Positions 1 to 13,159 of a DNA stretch of 64,000 bases are shown here, one piece after another (the first letter of the stretch is position 1; every line of letters begins with the position of its first letter). Both the position numbers and the translations under genes were made by a program. Source of the stretch: Eudorina sp. 2006-703-Eu-15 (lineage: Eukaryota > Chlorophyta > Chlorophyceae > Chlamydomonadales > Volvocaceae); assembly GCA_003117195.1 (NCBI GenBank), contig BDSI01000001.1, positions 1,691,765-1,755,764 of the forward strand. The letters run 5' to 3'. The notes under the pieces are model-generated. The model worked only from the letters and a program-made list of their open reading frames with translations. It did no database searches and was not told where the DNA came from.

Positions 1-3000
1 GTGGCGATGCAAACGAACATGTACCAGCTCTTGACCTCCTGCGCAGGCGACGGCGCGCGGACAAGGGGAGGCATCAGCCAAGCCGTTTCAAGGACCTCTT
101 GAGGTCGGTTTTATGTTCAATGCGAACTAGATGCCAGAAATAGCTGCACCATGCCCAGATTATATCTAGCTCCCACAACGTGTCTTCCAGCCCGGGCGCA
201 TCTCCGTAGTCGCCTTGTTGAGCAAGGGTAAAACAGCGTAGAAATCATCCAGCGCCTCGCTCTGAACCAGGCCCACAACAAGCGCGAGCAGACAAACATT
301 AGTACACTAGGACAGGACGGACACACCTTCTCGCTGAATTCCTGCTGCGGGTCGCTCGATGGCACACTCATGACAAACTTCTCAGGCAGCGCAACGAAGG
401 CAATAAGGGCAGCCACCTGCAGCGGCGAATCAGCAACACAACCACCCGGCATCGCAAGATCAGATTTTAGTCGAAACCCAAATGGTGCAGACGTGCGCAG
501 GGTGCCGACCCGGGGTGCGTCGGGGTGGCACGTTCACTGCCACATGAAACTCAGATCACCGTGTGACTTGCAATCAGGACAAGAAAACAATGGAACAGTG
601 CTTCGACAACAAGCATCAGGTAGGTTGGGAAGGTAGTAGACGATCTGACGATTACCAACGCAGATCTCACCGGCGTCATCAGCAGGGTGGAGATGATCAG
701 CTGCATCTTCAGAGTGTGCTCAATCTCGGCAATGACCTTGGCGGGCTTCAAGTCGGTGGCGATGAAGGTTGTCAGCAGGCACACGAAGATACCTGCGGCG
801 GCGGACACGGTGGAAGCTGCAATTGTTCCGTACTGCGCAGGTAGAGCGCGCAGCGTGTCTCCGGTAGCTACGCCAGACAACAGCAGTATGCCTGGAAACT
901 AATGCAACGCATTCATTGCTGGAAACGGACCATTAGAACATCACAAGCCGTTTGTGAAGCATATGACGGAAGCGCCGAGGTCCTCGTCCGGAGATCAGCG
1001 CCGGAAGGGCAGGTACGCACGGAACTGATTGCATTGCCGCGATCAGTCACAACATCCTGTACAACAAGAACCACACCCCGCTATATTCAGCGATGTGTTT
1101 TGACTGTGTCCATGGATCTCCCATGACTGCTCGGTGCACGAAAACACGTACAGCTGGCCAACGTCAGTATCAAGTCTGGCTGTCTGGGCGAGCGTCCAGA
1201 TCATATCAAGTACACATTTTCGTGCAGAACGCATTTGCCAAGCATCATATTTCCGTTAGGAGCTCACCAGCGTCTGAAACTCATAGCGTGCATCTACGAA
1301 CCCATTCAACTGCGTGGCAGCCGTCTGCAACCTCTGCGCCTCCGGCAGGTGTCCCATTGCTCCCCGCACAGCATTATGCACTGGCCGCGGATGCACATAT
1401 TAGAGCGAACCACAACGCCAGCAAAGGATGGTTACCCGAGCTATTTCATCATGCTCCCATCTGGGTCGTGAGCATTGTGGTACGCAAATCCTGTGCCTCC
1501 CTTGACTACCCACCGGTGGCGGAGACCAGCAGCGGGAACATCATGCCGGAGTAATTGTGGGTACGACCCAGTTCGGACACGGCGGAGATGACCAGTGCGG
1601 CGCAGGTGGACTCGGCGAAGGAGCCGAACAGGTCAGCGCCCATGCCAGCAATGTCGCCGACGTTGTCACCGACGTTGTCTGCGAGGGCGCAGCGCAGGCA
1701 CGTGCAGGCATTCACCGCAGAGATGAAGAGGCGAAACCATCAGCGTAACCATTAGCAGGGAACATGTCCAAGGACTCCACTGGTCGGCCTACCTTGATAT
1801 AACCAGTACACCACAATGCGCATTATTCAGGGCACCGCAACGAAGAGCCGGCAGCTGTGCCCAACGCACCGGCAATGACGGCGGGGTTGCGCGGGTCGTC
1901 CTCGGGGATGTCCTTCTCGACCTTGCCGACCAGATCAGCGCCCACATCGGCGGCCTTGGTGTAGATGCCGCCGCCCACACGACCGAACAGCGCAATGGAG
2001 GAGCCGCCCAGACCGTAGCCGGTGATGGCCTCGAACAGGCCCTTCCAGTCGTCACCGTAGAACTGAGGGGGGTTGTGACAGCAACCACGCACGAGATCAT
2101 GAGCACAGCGCTACTTAGCTGTCGTGACAGTTGCACCGGGTTGCCGGCGGCGGCCGCTGACATGGACATGTTACGACCCTTGCACTAACCATCGTTATGA
2201 GAGGGGTCAGGTCGGCGCGCGGATAACGGGAACGGTTGTTTGCGACCGACTGGGCAAGCGTCAGGGCAGACGTATCTAGGCGGAAACACGGGCATGGTGT
2301 ACCTGACTATTGACCGAACTCGCTGCTGAATGGCCCGAGCGACCCGTCGGTTGCCAGCCCAATCCAGCGCAACGCCTGGTCCTTTCCAGCAAGTATGTTC
2401 ACAATTTGATCACAAGCCATCGTGCCGAAAGATTCTTTGAAGTCACGCCTACCTAGTCACAGCACCTGACCGTCCCTGTGCCCTACATGTGGCTACAGGC
2501 CCCTACCTTCTGGAAGATGGTAATCGCCAGGAACAGGTTCAGCAGACCGAAGCCGGACAGCAGGAAACCCATAACAGCACCAGAGCGGAAAGCTGCGTGT
2601 TTGAAGGGGGAAGGCCGGGGCGGGACAAGAAGGTTCCATACGTTACCGCATGACCGCAAAATGAGGGCGCGTGCTCATAAGTCAAGTATCAAGGGGTGTG
2701 GGGACACTGGAACCCATGCCCATGATGACAAGGGAGGAACCCGTTGCCCACTCCGCCAACCTACCGCACATGAACGCGGGAGCAATGCCCTTGCGTGCCT
2801 CAACAGCGGTGCGGGCATTGGCATAGGTAGCAATCTGCATGCCAAGGTACCCCGAAAGGATGGAGGTTGCGCCACCCAGGCCGAAAGCGATTGTCGAGAA
2901 AATGCCGTTGCGGACTTCATCGCTTTGCTTGCGATCGCCCTCGGGTTTGACAATGCTCAACAGAGAGCAGATGACAACGGCAAAAATGACCTGCGGGCAG

Positions 3001-3553
3001 GGCAAGACGTGCATCAGGCTTAAAACTCCCGGCACGTCTCGAGTGCAATCAACAACGACTGATCGAATCCCGGCACCCTGCTATACATTAAATATACGCG
3101 TCAGTAGTGCAAGGTTTGGCCTTTCGTTGCAAAAGAAGCGTACCATGAAGATGCCGAGGTAGTAATATTCGGTTGCCAGGAAGGACGAGGCGCCCTCCGA
3201 AATGGATCTTTGAATATCCGCAGCCTTTGCGACAACCTACGACGTCCGTGAAGTTCAAGGAGGGCAGGATATTACTTAAGGATCTCTCGACGAGTTATTC
3301 CGCTGCTATCGTGTCCAGCGGTGCCGGATTAAAAAGAGTTGCGTTCAATAAAACACATGTATTTGCTTACCTCCTCCTCACCACCGCGCTGCTCCTCCTC
3401 CAGCAAATACTCTCGGCCATTTTGGCTTGCAATGACACGGCCACCGGTCAGCTGGATAGCCGACACTCGCTTCCAAAGGAACACAGCGAAGATGATGGCT
3501 ACGATGGCCGCAGCCGGAATGAGGCTGGCCACTACCGCGTCGGGCAGCGCCAT
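1..3553 (-). CDS. H+-translocating inorganic pyrophosphatase (V-PPase, AVP1-like), 5' part
   Basis: This membrane pump couples hydrolysis of pyrophosphate to H+ transport into vacuoles or acidocalcisomes. Nine exons join in frame: 3553-3371, 3236-3144, 2990-2765, 2592-2507, 2062-1870, 1678-1514, 792-671, 416-327 and 38-1. Together they give about 398 residues, and the rest lies beyond the left edge. The sequence follows plant type I V-PPases closely. The first helix is [11 protein letters not shown], followed by [53 protein letters not shown], the substrate-site segment [19 protein letters not shown] and the [20 protein letters not shown] signature. Every junction keeps phase and uses GT-AG. 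I chose the ATG at 3553 because it sits just before the first membrane helix, as in plant homologues. The K+-dependence determinant would be in the missing part. Family assignment is secure. Confidence 0.95.
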
Positions 3554-5668
3554 CTTGGTTGTTCCGACACCGACCGACTTTTCAACCGGGAAGGACCTTA
3601 CGACCTTACCACGGTATCCCAAAAGACACGCTTTCGAAGAGCAGACAACGAAAGATTGTTGCCGTCATACAAGAAAGGTGGCCACGCCGTTATATCGGGC
3701 GTGACAGCGTTTCCTTGTGGGCCCTATCTCCATTTGATGGCGCTTTTCCTGCGCACATGAAGGTTTCTGCTTCCATGTTTTGCTTCCTATACGTACAAAA
3801 TAGCCTTTACTGATATCCCATAGTGCAAAAGATGTCGCGTCAGTGCGAGATCTTCCAACAGCTTGAAGCTGCCTTATGTCGCAGGTTGTCCAGGCTATCA
3901 TGTACATCGATCCCACGCAGGCCTGACAGCTCCTTGGATTAGAGGTAACACCTCGCTTACAAGGAAGTGGTGCTAACGTAAAAGAGGCAGGCGTGGCAGT
4001 GGCCTGCTTGACTCGACTTTTGTACTTGGCCGTTTGCGAGAGTGCCGCGGTGCTTCGTATTTTGCAAACATATTTTGGCTAGAAACCGATCCGCAATCGT
4101 GCAAGCAAAGTTGTCACGGCGTAGGTTGGGGCAGTACACCCTGTACCGACTGCACGACAAACACAGCCAGACAATGTCCGTGCCAGGCTTGGGCGCCGAC
4201 AGTTGAGCGCCTCTCCGCACAATCGTTTGGAATGTGCCTGTTCGCGTGTTAACCATGCCATGTACATTTTTGATTGGTCAACGAGTTTCTCCCTGTCACT
4301 AGAGACCGTTCAACTTTGCGTTCAAACAGGCTCGACGCTGGTTATACGTAATCGCGGATGTGCTTACCGCTCCGAAACCATAGTTCCTGTCCATGTCTTC
4401 TGGCAACTCATGGCACCAACCATGCCGGGACCTTGTTACAAGTGCGCAGCAACGAGGCATGCCTTCATTACGGTATGCATCACACGGCCGCCCATGTGGC
4501 AAAGTGGAATCGTGAAGGATATGCAATCACGCGATAAGAGACGGCGGCAATCGCACGTATGCGAACTGCTGATAGGGATCCAATTGAGGATCTACGTGCA
4601 CTGCGGCAACGAGCGGAGCACGAGTATTATTTCCATGATTTAGAAGGATTTAGTTAGCAACCGAGACCGCCGCCCGAGTTGAAAGACTGAGTTCTGAGAG
4701 GAGCGGAGGTTTGACATAAGTAACGAAGGCTAGTAGACAAAGCCCATAACGGGAACCACCCAGACGCGACCTGACCACTCGACATGGCACGTAGACTACG
4801 ACGCGCGGACACCGCAGGGACACCGCAAGTGAGAGCGGTGGGAAACATACCAACTGAAGACGCAACATGCCATGCAGTGCACAGCTGTGCACAGCGGTCA
4901 AAAGTCACATGGGTGCTGGACCCGGCACGGCACGGCACGTTGGACACCATTCGTACGACTTTCGTAAACCATGGCTGGGAATATTAGCAAGCGTTGCATT
5001 GGATTTCAGACCCCGGAAAAGGGTGTGGAGAGCGGTGGCGCCAACCCTAGCCAACACGAGTTACGCTTACAGCGATTTCCATGGATTGTGCTCTGATCCG
5101 ATCACGTCTGTTGTACGCCTACCGAATTGCTGTGCATTCTGTTCCAGGGAGAAAACCAAACAGCGCTGTTCAGTAGTTTCCGTTGGTGACACCATGTCCG
5201 ACATGACATTCGCCAATGAACAAGGCTCGTTTGATATTGAAATGTTATGGCTTCAAAGCTGTAAACGTGCAATTTGCAGGGATTGACGGATTGTCCACGG
5301 AGCAACTGAATTACCGTTTGACTAACTGTTGTACGGGAGTGCAATCACAAAAGTGGCTTGGGTAAAGGGTAATCGGTCGGATCGTCGGAAAGGGAGACAT
5401 TAAGGCGTGTACCTTTCTACGTTTCTTACTACTTACATTTGTTGGTATCGCTTGTAAATTTGTGTTGGTTCATTGTAACAAAAGCGGTTGGTTGGCTTTC
5501 ATATTTTTTCTTATAAGGCACGATACGCCTTCAAGCAAATCAACTACACGCTAGATTTGCGTTGGGAAGTCGGTGTGAGGACATCTTTCGTGCGCCGCCA
5601 GTCCACTCCAGCCGCCACGACGCAAGAAGTTTGCCAAATTTGTTAGTGGAGGGGCGCGTGCGGCCACC
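3554..5668. other. Intergenic region between divergent V-PPase and SAS10 genes
   Basis: I see no convincing coding exon on either strand in this 2.1-kb stretch. It is less GC-rich than the flanking coding sequence. It should hold the 5' leaders and promoters of both divergent genes. The short open frames here show no family motif and no splice-phase partner. Confidence 0.5.
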
Positions 5669-8600
5669 ATGGGGAAGCCGCAACGTCGTCCCGTTCCCAA
5701 ACAGTCTGGGCCGAAAGGTGGCAAGCTACGACACGAGGAAATACTCGATAGCGGCAGCGACGACGACGTATTTAAAAGCAAGAAGGATAAAATTAGTTTG
5801 AATTTGTCGGATGACGAGGAATTTGATGAGGACGATGAGTTGGACGTCGAGGGCGTCTACAACTTGGATGAGGACGAGGACGAAGAGGACGAGGACGAAG
5901 AGGGCGAGGATGACGAAGATGATGAAGACGCCATCATCCGAGATGCTCTCAAACGGGGCGGCCGCGCTGCTGAACGTACGTGCCGCCGCCACGGGTTTCT
6001 GAGGGCCGCCGGCTTTGCGGTATGTCCGCGATTTCTTCCCGTCAGGAGCGCCTCAGCAAATTACAAACACACTTGGCAAGTCTGCACTCATGGCTGGTAT
6101 GGCTGGAGTACGAGGGGAACTGAACCCGTCGCGCTGTGAAACTTCGCAGCGTTTCATTAGCACGGCTTTCATGCGTCCATGTGTATCTCCCTCACTTCCC
6201 GGCCTCCGTCCCCGCACCCTTACCCCTTCCATCCTACAGTTGCAAAGCAGGCGAAAGCCCTTGGACAGAAGCTCAAGCTTCAGCGTCGGGACAGCGATGA
6301 CGAGGAAGAAGATGATGGCGCAGCGCCTGGCAAGCGCGATGAGCTCGGCGACCGGCTGTGGGGTGCCAACAAGCGAGCGTACTACGATGCTGACACGGTC
6401 GAGGTGCGCTGCGCCTATCGCTTTCGGTGGTGGCAAGAGGTTGAACGGTTACAGCGTCGAGCAGGCTCGTCATCCTGGCTGAGCCGCCACCGGCGGGCTG
6501 GACCCCCCGCTGCTACCCGTTGAGTGCGCGGGGTCTGCCGCGAAATCGTTTTGGCCAAAGTGATACTGGTTGAGATGGCTTGGCAGCGGCGCTTTGTTTT
6601 AGTCAAGCGTCCGGTCAAACATGTTGGGGCGCGGGAAGGGATGCCACTGGGGACTTTTTGTCTTCACAGGTGCACCGCCGGCGGACTGGTGTGCGAGCTC
6701 CCACACAACGTATTCGATGGGGTTAGGTGGATGCCGGAAGGGAACGCATGTTGTTGGTTTGCAGCTTGTCCCGCGCTTCACCGGCCCGAATCGGCGCGCC
6801 CATGTGCCGTCCGCGGGGTACCCTCGTCGCGCAGGCGGGGAGCGACGAGGAGGCCCTCAAGGAGGAGGAGCAAGAGGCTCTGGCGCTGCAGCGCGCACGC
6901 GCTGAGAAGCTCTCCGCGGCGGATTTCGGCCTGGAGGACGACGACGAGGAGGAAGATGAGAGCGGCGACGAGGGGGAATCATCGGAGGACGAAGAGGATG
7001 AGGGCCCCACCATGGGCGGTCTGGCTGCGGCGCGGGTCTCCGAGGGCGCCCTGCGGCCGCGGAAAGGGAGAGGGCAGCCGGCGCAGCGGGGCGGGGTCCA
7101 CGTGGAGGAGGTGGCTCGTGATCTGGGGGCCCTCGGTGACGAGACCCGGATGGCGGCCCTCCTGGCGGACGCCCCGGAGCTGCTCAGCCTGCTGCAGGAC
7201 CTGCAGGATAGCTTGGCGGAGGTGGGTGGGTGAGCGTGAGAGAGGGAAGGGAGGAGCAAGGACGGCTCGGGAAGGGGTGCATCATAGCGCCGGAGGGCGG
7301 GGGCCGGGTGAGCGCGGGCTGGTGGATTCACAGCTTGACAACGCCTTCCGGAGCCGCCGCCGCCGGCAGCGGCAGCGGCGGCGGAGTCGACAGTGCGCGT
7401 GGGACGTGACCAGGCGCCTGAGTGCGTGCAGCGCGCAGAGCAGTGTCAAGAGTACATTATCAGGTGTTTGCGAGGGCGGGTAGGGCCGCGTGATTCAATG
7501 TGTGGGCCCTGACCAAACTTAATTCTCGCGAGCGGCCGCTCTCTTGAACCCGGTTCGCAATTCACCTCTGCAACTTTAACCCATCGACCCCGTCAACCTA
7601 CCCAGGTGCGCCACCGCGTGTCGCCGCTGCTCAACGAGGTCCGCGAGGGCGGTCTCGGAACGACGGAAGGCCTGTCGTATCTGGAGGCGAAGCATCTGTT
7701 ACTGCTGAGCTACTGCACACATATTGTGTTTTACCTGCTGCTCAAAGCGGAGGGGAGACCCGTGCGGGACCACCCGGTCATTACCAGGTGGGTGAGGGCG
7801 GTGCCGAATGGAGGAGGGGTGGGGGAGCGCCGGACCTCAAGCGGACCCCCCAGCCTAGCGGCTGAAAAACGATGAGGTGGGGGATCAAAACCTGGGCTCT
7901 GTGGGGAAAGGCGTGACGCATGAGCATCGTGCGTACTTGTGTGTCCATTGTATCCTTGTACCTAGTCGTAAACGGCGGCTAGAGTCACTAGCACGTCTCG
8001 GTCAGTGGCGTGCCGGTGCTTGCGCTTTGCCGACAGTGACCACCGCGCCGCGGGCTTCCGTGGCCGGGCGGGGTGGGTCCGTGACGGCGTCCGGCTGTCC
8101 TGCGCCGCCGCCGTAGGGCCCCTCCGCGTACACGCATACACACCTGAACACGTCCCGTTCGGGCGGGTTTTCACGCGCAGCACACCTGAACATGTCTTGC
8201 TCGGCGCACGCATTGGGCCTAGCGCTTTCTACGGCGGTTAAGCTCAAACCCGTTAGGTCTCGATTAGGTCTCGATACCCATCGGTTTCCGTTGCAGTCCT
8301 ACGTCCGGCGGGTTACAGCCTCCCCCAGTTTACTCGGTCCCGCTCGCCCACCTGGCTGTCTGGGGTCACAACTCCTCGCCACCTGGCTGTCTACCAATGC
8401 TATGTACCCTCCACGTGTGTCATGAGGGGCGGTCACAACGGCTCCTCCCTGTTTCTCAAGTTGTTGCTTCCCCTGGTACCCAAGTAGATGTTCCTCCCGG
8501 CATGCCTCTGTAGTTTATCACACGCCCGTTTTCAGCACACGCCCTGCCCGGGCTTTCGCGGTTGGGAAGGTACACACGGGGGGTGCACCAATTACGGGGG

Positions 8601-11600
8601 GGCATAAGGTGTGGACCCGGTATTGCAACACGGCGGCTAGAGTCACTAGCACGTCTCGGTCAGTGGCGTGCCGGTGCTTGCGCTTTGCCGACAGTGACGC
8701 ACGGTCTGCGTTACACCACGCGGCCCGCTCCGGTTGTGCGTTACGCCTCGTGCTGGTGTACGACTCAGCCAGTATCGCCGCGCACCGGGGGGACATTCTC
8801 AAAATGCCGGCACGCACATATGCACACGCTCAGGGACTGACTCTTTTAGCTCATTTCATTCTTATGCATAGCAGCCGTTCTGGGAAGGGATAGGCGGGCT
8901 CTGTGCGGCGTGCATGTCGCGCTATCGCGGACAAGGAGTCCATGAGGAAGGCGGCTCGGCCCCCTTTTAAGTAGATGACAGGGCGATGTACGGAAGCAGC
9001 CGACGCGGAGATTCGTTGAAGCCTTCGGAAAACTCATGTCTAAACTTTGACGGACATAGAACGGCGGCTAGAGTCACTAGCACGTCTCGGTCAGTGGCGT
9101 GCCGGTGCTTGCGCTTTGCCGACAGTGACCCACGGTCTGCGTTACACCACGCAGCCCGCTCCGATCGTGCGTTACGTGTCGTGCTGGTGTACGACTCAGC
9201 CAGTATCGCCGCGCACCGGGGGGACATACCCACAGACAGGCACGCCCACACGCGAGGGATCTGCCTCATTGCCTCATGTCGTTGTCATGCATATACACCA
9301 TACTGAAACAACCAGGCAGGTAGATCGGTCCTCCTCAGGGGACCTGCAGGAGGCGATAGGCGTTTGAGACCCCCGTTGCGCCGTTGGACATTGGGAGACG
9401 GCGGCTAGAGTCACCAGCACGTCTTTTGTCAGTGGCGTGCCGGTGCTTGCGCTTTGCCGACAATAAATCCTCGTGCGGGTTTCGATTAGCGCCAAGCCCT
9501 TCCATTCCCTGGCTTGCGCTCCGCCGAGCGGTGGACATATCGGTGTGCGGACGATCCGAACTCAAGCCTCAGCTGATCGTCATAGCCTCAGCTGATCGTC
9601 ATTTGGTTGGGTCCGAACTTCACGGGCCTGTCCGCTCTTTGATGGGCGACGCATGACAGCATTACCGTAAGCAGCCATGGTATATTTAGACGGTCGTGCT
9701 TTCCTTCGGTTCGTCGACCGTAAAATGGTCGTTAATATGTTCTGTGTCTCTCTCCGCTTTCTATCAAACCGCAGGCTCGTCGAGCTTCGAGCGTACCTGG
9801 AAAAGATTCGACCAATCGACAAGCAGCTGTCGTACCAGATTGACAAGCTGATGAAGGCCGCGACCATGGCCTCGGCGGCGCCCGCCAGCGGCCGAGCGGC
9901 CGACGCGCAAGCGGCGGATGCGGAGGAGGCGGGCCCGGGGCCGGGCTCGGCGGCGGTGGCGGCTGGGGACGCGGACGCGCTGCAGTATGGCCCGCGGCCC
10001 GACGCTTTGGTGCCCAAGATCAGGGCGGCTGCTGGACCTGGCATGGGCGGCGACGATGCGGCAGGTACGGCTTTGTACGGACCGCCCCGAGCCGCGCGGT
10101 CGAGGCGCAGGCATTGGACCGGGGTGGGCTGTTGTGGCACGTAATCCGAAGTGCAGAAATCCGAAGTGCAGAATACTGGGAAGGGGCATCTGAAGTTGCC
10201 GTGTCGCCCATTACCATCAGGCGAATAAGTGTCCCCCGGGGAATACCTCACCCAGCACCCCCGAACCGCTTCGGTCGGTGTCGCCTGCCACACGACCGAG
10301 CGATGCAGCCCACTGCCGTTCCGCACCGGCACCGCGACCGCAGCACTGCCCCGCAAGGCCCAGCAAGGGCCCTCCACGGGCGCATCAGAGCACATCACCC
10401 TCTGCCCCCAGGACCAGTTGGGACTGCCAGTTGGGGCCGCCTTGCGCTGCGGATGGCAGGATAGCGATGCGGAGGGCGCTTCACTGACCAAGCCCGCCTG
10501 TGCGTGTGTGTGTGTGTGCCACCCCGCGCCGCCGGGCCCTTGCAGGTGGGGCTGCTGGGGTGTACCGGCCGCCCAAGATCACGCCCACGTCCATGGAGCT
10601 GGACGAGCAGCGGGCCGCGGGGGGCGGCAGGTTGTCATCCCAAGAAGAGCGGCGGCTCAAGGAGCTCAAGGCAAAGTAAGGGCGCGGGGCCAGACAGGGG
10701 TTCCGCGTCCCGGCCGGGGCCCAGTGCGCGTTGGGTGGCTTCGGGGGTGTTGTATGAATTGGATTGGCGATCGGGTGTACCCTTGTAGCGTGGTAAGGAC
10801 AGCGGTGTGATCTAGGCGCCGCTGGAGGGTTCCAGCGCAGCATTGGGGGAGTGGTGGCGCCATTCCCGTTCCCGTTCGCGCGTTTGTGGCCCGCTCCGTC
10901 CGTAACCGCCTGGCGCTGGCGTTGACATTCTCTGCCCACCTGCCCCAACCTGACCTTTGCTCTGTCAGGCAGCGCAGTTTGAGTATGTCCACCAATGTCC
11001 TGTGTACCCCGTCTGTCCCCCGGCCCTGAACGCGCCGGCCCTGTCCGTTTGCTACCCACTGCGCTGAATTCCCACACCCGTCCCATCGCTGCAGGGCGAA
11101 ACGCAGCGACACGCTCCGAGCTCTGGCGGCGGAGCTGGCGGGCGCCCCGGAGGAGGAGCGCGCGGCGGTGGCGGGCCTGGACTCCCTGGCGGCCCTCCGC
11201 ACCCGCGCCAAGCTGGAGGCGAGGGCGGCGGTGGAGGAGGACATGTTCATCCGGGTGCCCCTGTCCAAGGACGAGGCCAAAAGGCTGCGGCAGCAGCGTC
11301 GCGCGGGCATGAGCGGCGCAGGTGGGGCTGGTTGAGGGATACAGGGAATCAGCAGCCAACGATGGACCGCGCTGACTGCCAGAGCAAAGAGCAAAGGCCC
11401 GGTGTGATGAATGGCCTGATGGGGGAGGGACTACTAGGAGTCTAGGACTATTAGGGTTGTGGGTTCCAAGGGGAATCTCCCCGCCTGTCCCCTCTCTCCT
11501 CCTGCGCACTGTTCCCTGGGGCGCGCGCGTCGGGGGGTCTCATCATGTGTGCTGTACTAATGGTGCCCGAGCTTGAACCCTGACGTGCTGCTGCCCCGCT

Positions 11601-13159
11601 GTCTTCAGGGCTGCTGGAGGACTTCGGGGATGAGGTGGCCGATCTGGTGGACATGACCCGCGGGTCGGCGGGCGCCGCCGGCACGACCGCGGCGCGCGGC
11701 AACGCGCTCAACGACTTGTTCGCCCGGCAGAAGGTGTCGCAGCAATTCGGCGCCGACCACCCCTCGCTGTCGAAGCGGCCTCAAGGGGGCGATGCGGACC
11801 TGCCGCTTCGCGAGCCGCTCCACGAGCGAAGAGCGAAGTTCGACGCGGCGGTGGCGCGGCGGTCGGTCAAGGCACGCGAGGGCGACGATGACGACGACGG
11901 CTTCGAGGAGTACGACCTCGGGGGAGGTGCCAAGAAGCGGCGAGCGGCCGGCGAGGAGGACGAGTTCTATACGCAGGCCAAGGTGCGGAGAGCCGGAGTG
12001 GGGGCCGCTTCATGTAATTGCGAGGGAGATGCTGGTCATGTGCGTTTTGCTCGCTGCCGTGCCGATGACCGGTGTCTTGGCTTGGTGTCTAAGCATTTAG
12101 CACCCGCTCCCGAAGGTGGATCCGGGCTGTATCGCAGGCTGGGCGCGGCTGTCTTGCTGTACCGTATGTCAGGCTATCCGCCGATCCCGCCCCCGTCCTC
12201 CCCTCCCGTCCGCTTCTGTCGCCCAGGCCGGCGCCGCGGCGCGCAAGAAAGCGCGAGCCGACTCGCACCGTGCGCCCGCGCTGCACCCGCCGGCGGAGGA
12301 CCCCGCCACCGGCGGCGCGCGCGCCATCACGGACGAGATCCAACGCAATCGGGGGCTGACGCCACACCGCCGGCGCGACCAAAAGAACCCGCGCAAGAAG
12401 AACAGGTGCGGGAATCACCCACACCTGTGGCTGAGTGTGGCTGAGTCACAGACTGTTGATGTGGGTGCGCTCGTGCACTCGTCAGGACTGCCTATGTACA
12501 AGGGTGTGTGTGTGTCGAACTGTATCGTGGATCGTTTGGCCGCCCTTACTCTTCACATATACGCCCGCCCTTAACACACATTGGCCTTCGGAGAAAGTGC
12601 AAGCAGCATCCGTTTCTGACGCGTTGTGGGTTGCTGGTCGTCGAATTGGCGCAGACGGCTCTTGACTGCCGGGTTTTGGGCGGGTTTACTGGGCTGGGTG
12701 TGGGGAAAGGGGCGGGTGATCAGTGAGAAACTCGCCCGAACCGCGGGCGTGTGTGCACTGAAGGGTGTGGGGAGAGGGGCGGGTGCGCTGCTGCAGGAAA
12801 GGCTGGCCCGGGGGCACTGGTCAACTTGAAATTGGCTGTGTAGCTCGTGTTGGGCAGTTGTCCGGGGTCGTCTTTGGTCCGTCTCTGAACCCACGCAAAT
12901 TGCGTCCATGCTTGCCGCCGACGATCGCGCCCTCGCCACGGCCTCGCCTACTGCGCGGCTGGATGAATGGTACGCGTGACTCTTGGGAGTGAACAAAACC
13001 GGCCATGCCGCCCGTGACAACCCCCTCAGGATGAAGTTCGAGAAGGCCATGGTGCGCGTCAAGGGCGCCGTGCAGCCGGTCCGCAAGCCGGAGGCGGTCG
13101 CATACGGAGGCGAGGCGACGGGTATCAAGACCAAGGTCGCAAAGAGCAGGCGGCTGTGA
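5669..13159 (+). CDS. SAS10: SAS10/UTP3 small-subunit processome protein
   Basis: This nucleolar U3 snoRNP (SSU processome) component is needed for 18S rRNA maturation. Ten phase-consistent exons give about 789 residues: 5669-5975, 6240-6403, 6835-7221, 7606-7787, 9775-10064, 10546-10675, 11095-11321, 11609-11982, 12227-12405 and 13030-13159. The N-terminus is basic, then strongly acidic (Asp/Glu runs around residues 30-95). Next come the family signature LWGANKRAYYDADTVE and a second acidic block. The Sas10/Utp3 domain is visible around YLEAKHLLLLSYCTHIVFYL and LRAYLEKIRPIDKQLSYQID. The C-terminal Sas10 domain reads ITDEIQRNRGLTPHRRRDQK and ends ATGIKTKVAKSRRL. The start ATG lies in a good context (gccaccATGG). 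The fourth intron is about 2 kb and carries an interspersed repeat. The family call is firm; exon ends in the low-complexity parts are a little less certain. Confidence 0.94.
7972..8040. repeat. Intronic repeat family, copy 1 (short form)
   Basis: This 69-bp segment begins ACGGCGGCTAGAGTCACTAG and ends GCTTTGCCGACAGTGAC. It recurs three more times within 1.5 kb, all in the same orientation and all in the fourth intron of SAS10. After the shared core this copy diverges from copies 2 and 3. Confidence 0.85.
8630..8795. repeat. Intronic repeat family, copy 2 (long form)
   Basis: The 69-bp core is followed by about 97 bp that it shares with copy 3. That extension contains TGCGTTACACCACGC and CGACTCAGCCAGTATCGCCG and ends at CGCACCGGGGGGACAT. 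The match with copy 3 is near-identical, with only a few substitutions. Confidence 0.88.
9061..9227. repeat. Intronic repeat family, copy 3 (long form)
   Basis: This copy is about 167 bp, in the same orientation as copy 2 and almost identical to it over its whole length. The sequence just outside both ends differs from copy 2, so it is a dispersed unit rather than one block of tandem array. Confidence 0.88.
9398..9462. repeat. Intronic repeat family, copy 4 (short, diverged)
   Basis: The core is again present, with a C for T in GAGTCACCAG and TTTT in place of CGG in the middle. It breaks off after GCTTTGCCGACA. It is the most diverged copy. Confidence 0.8.
9566..9602. repeat. Tandem duplication of an 18-19 bp unit
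   Basis: GCCTCAGCTGATCGTCAT occurs twice head to tail, within the fourth intron of SAS10, downstream of the four-copy repeat family. No function can be read from it. Confidence 0.8.

Noticed and set aside
2478..3023. 181-codon plus-strand frame
   Set aside because: It is antisense to V-PPase exons 3 and 4, whose minus-strand translation matches the family closely.
7972..9462. Possible CRISPR-like array
   Set aside because: The four repeats are irregularly spaced, differ in length, and lie in a nuclear intron. The spacers are not of uniform size.
9580..11509. Long minus-strand frames (303 and 342 codons)
   Set aside because: They overlap SAS10 exons and introns on the other strand, show no family motif, and arise from high GC content and few stop codons.
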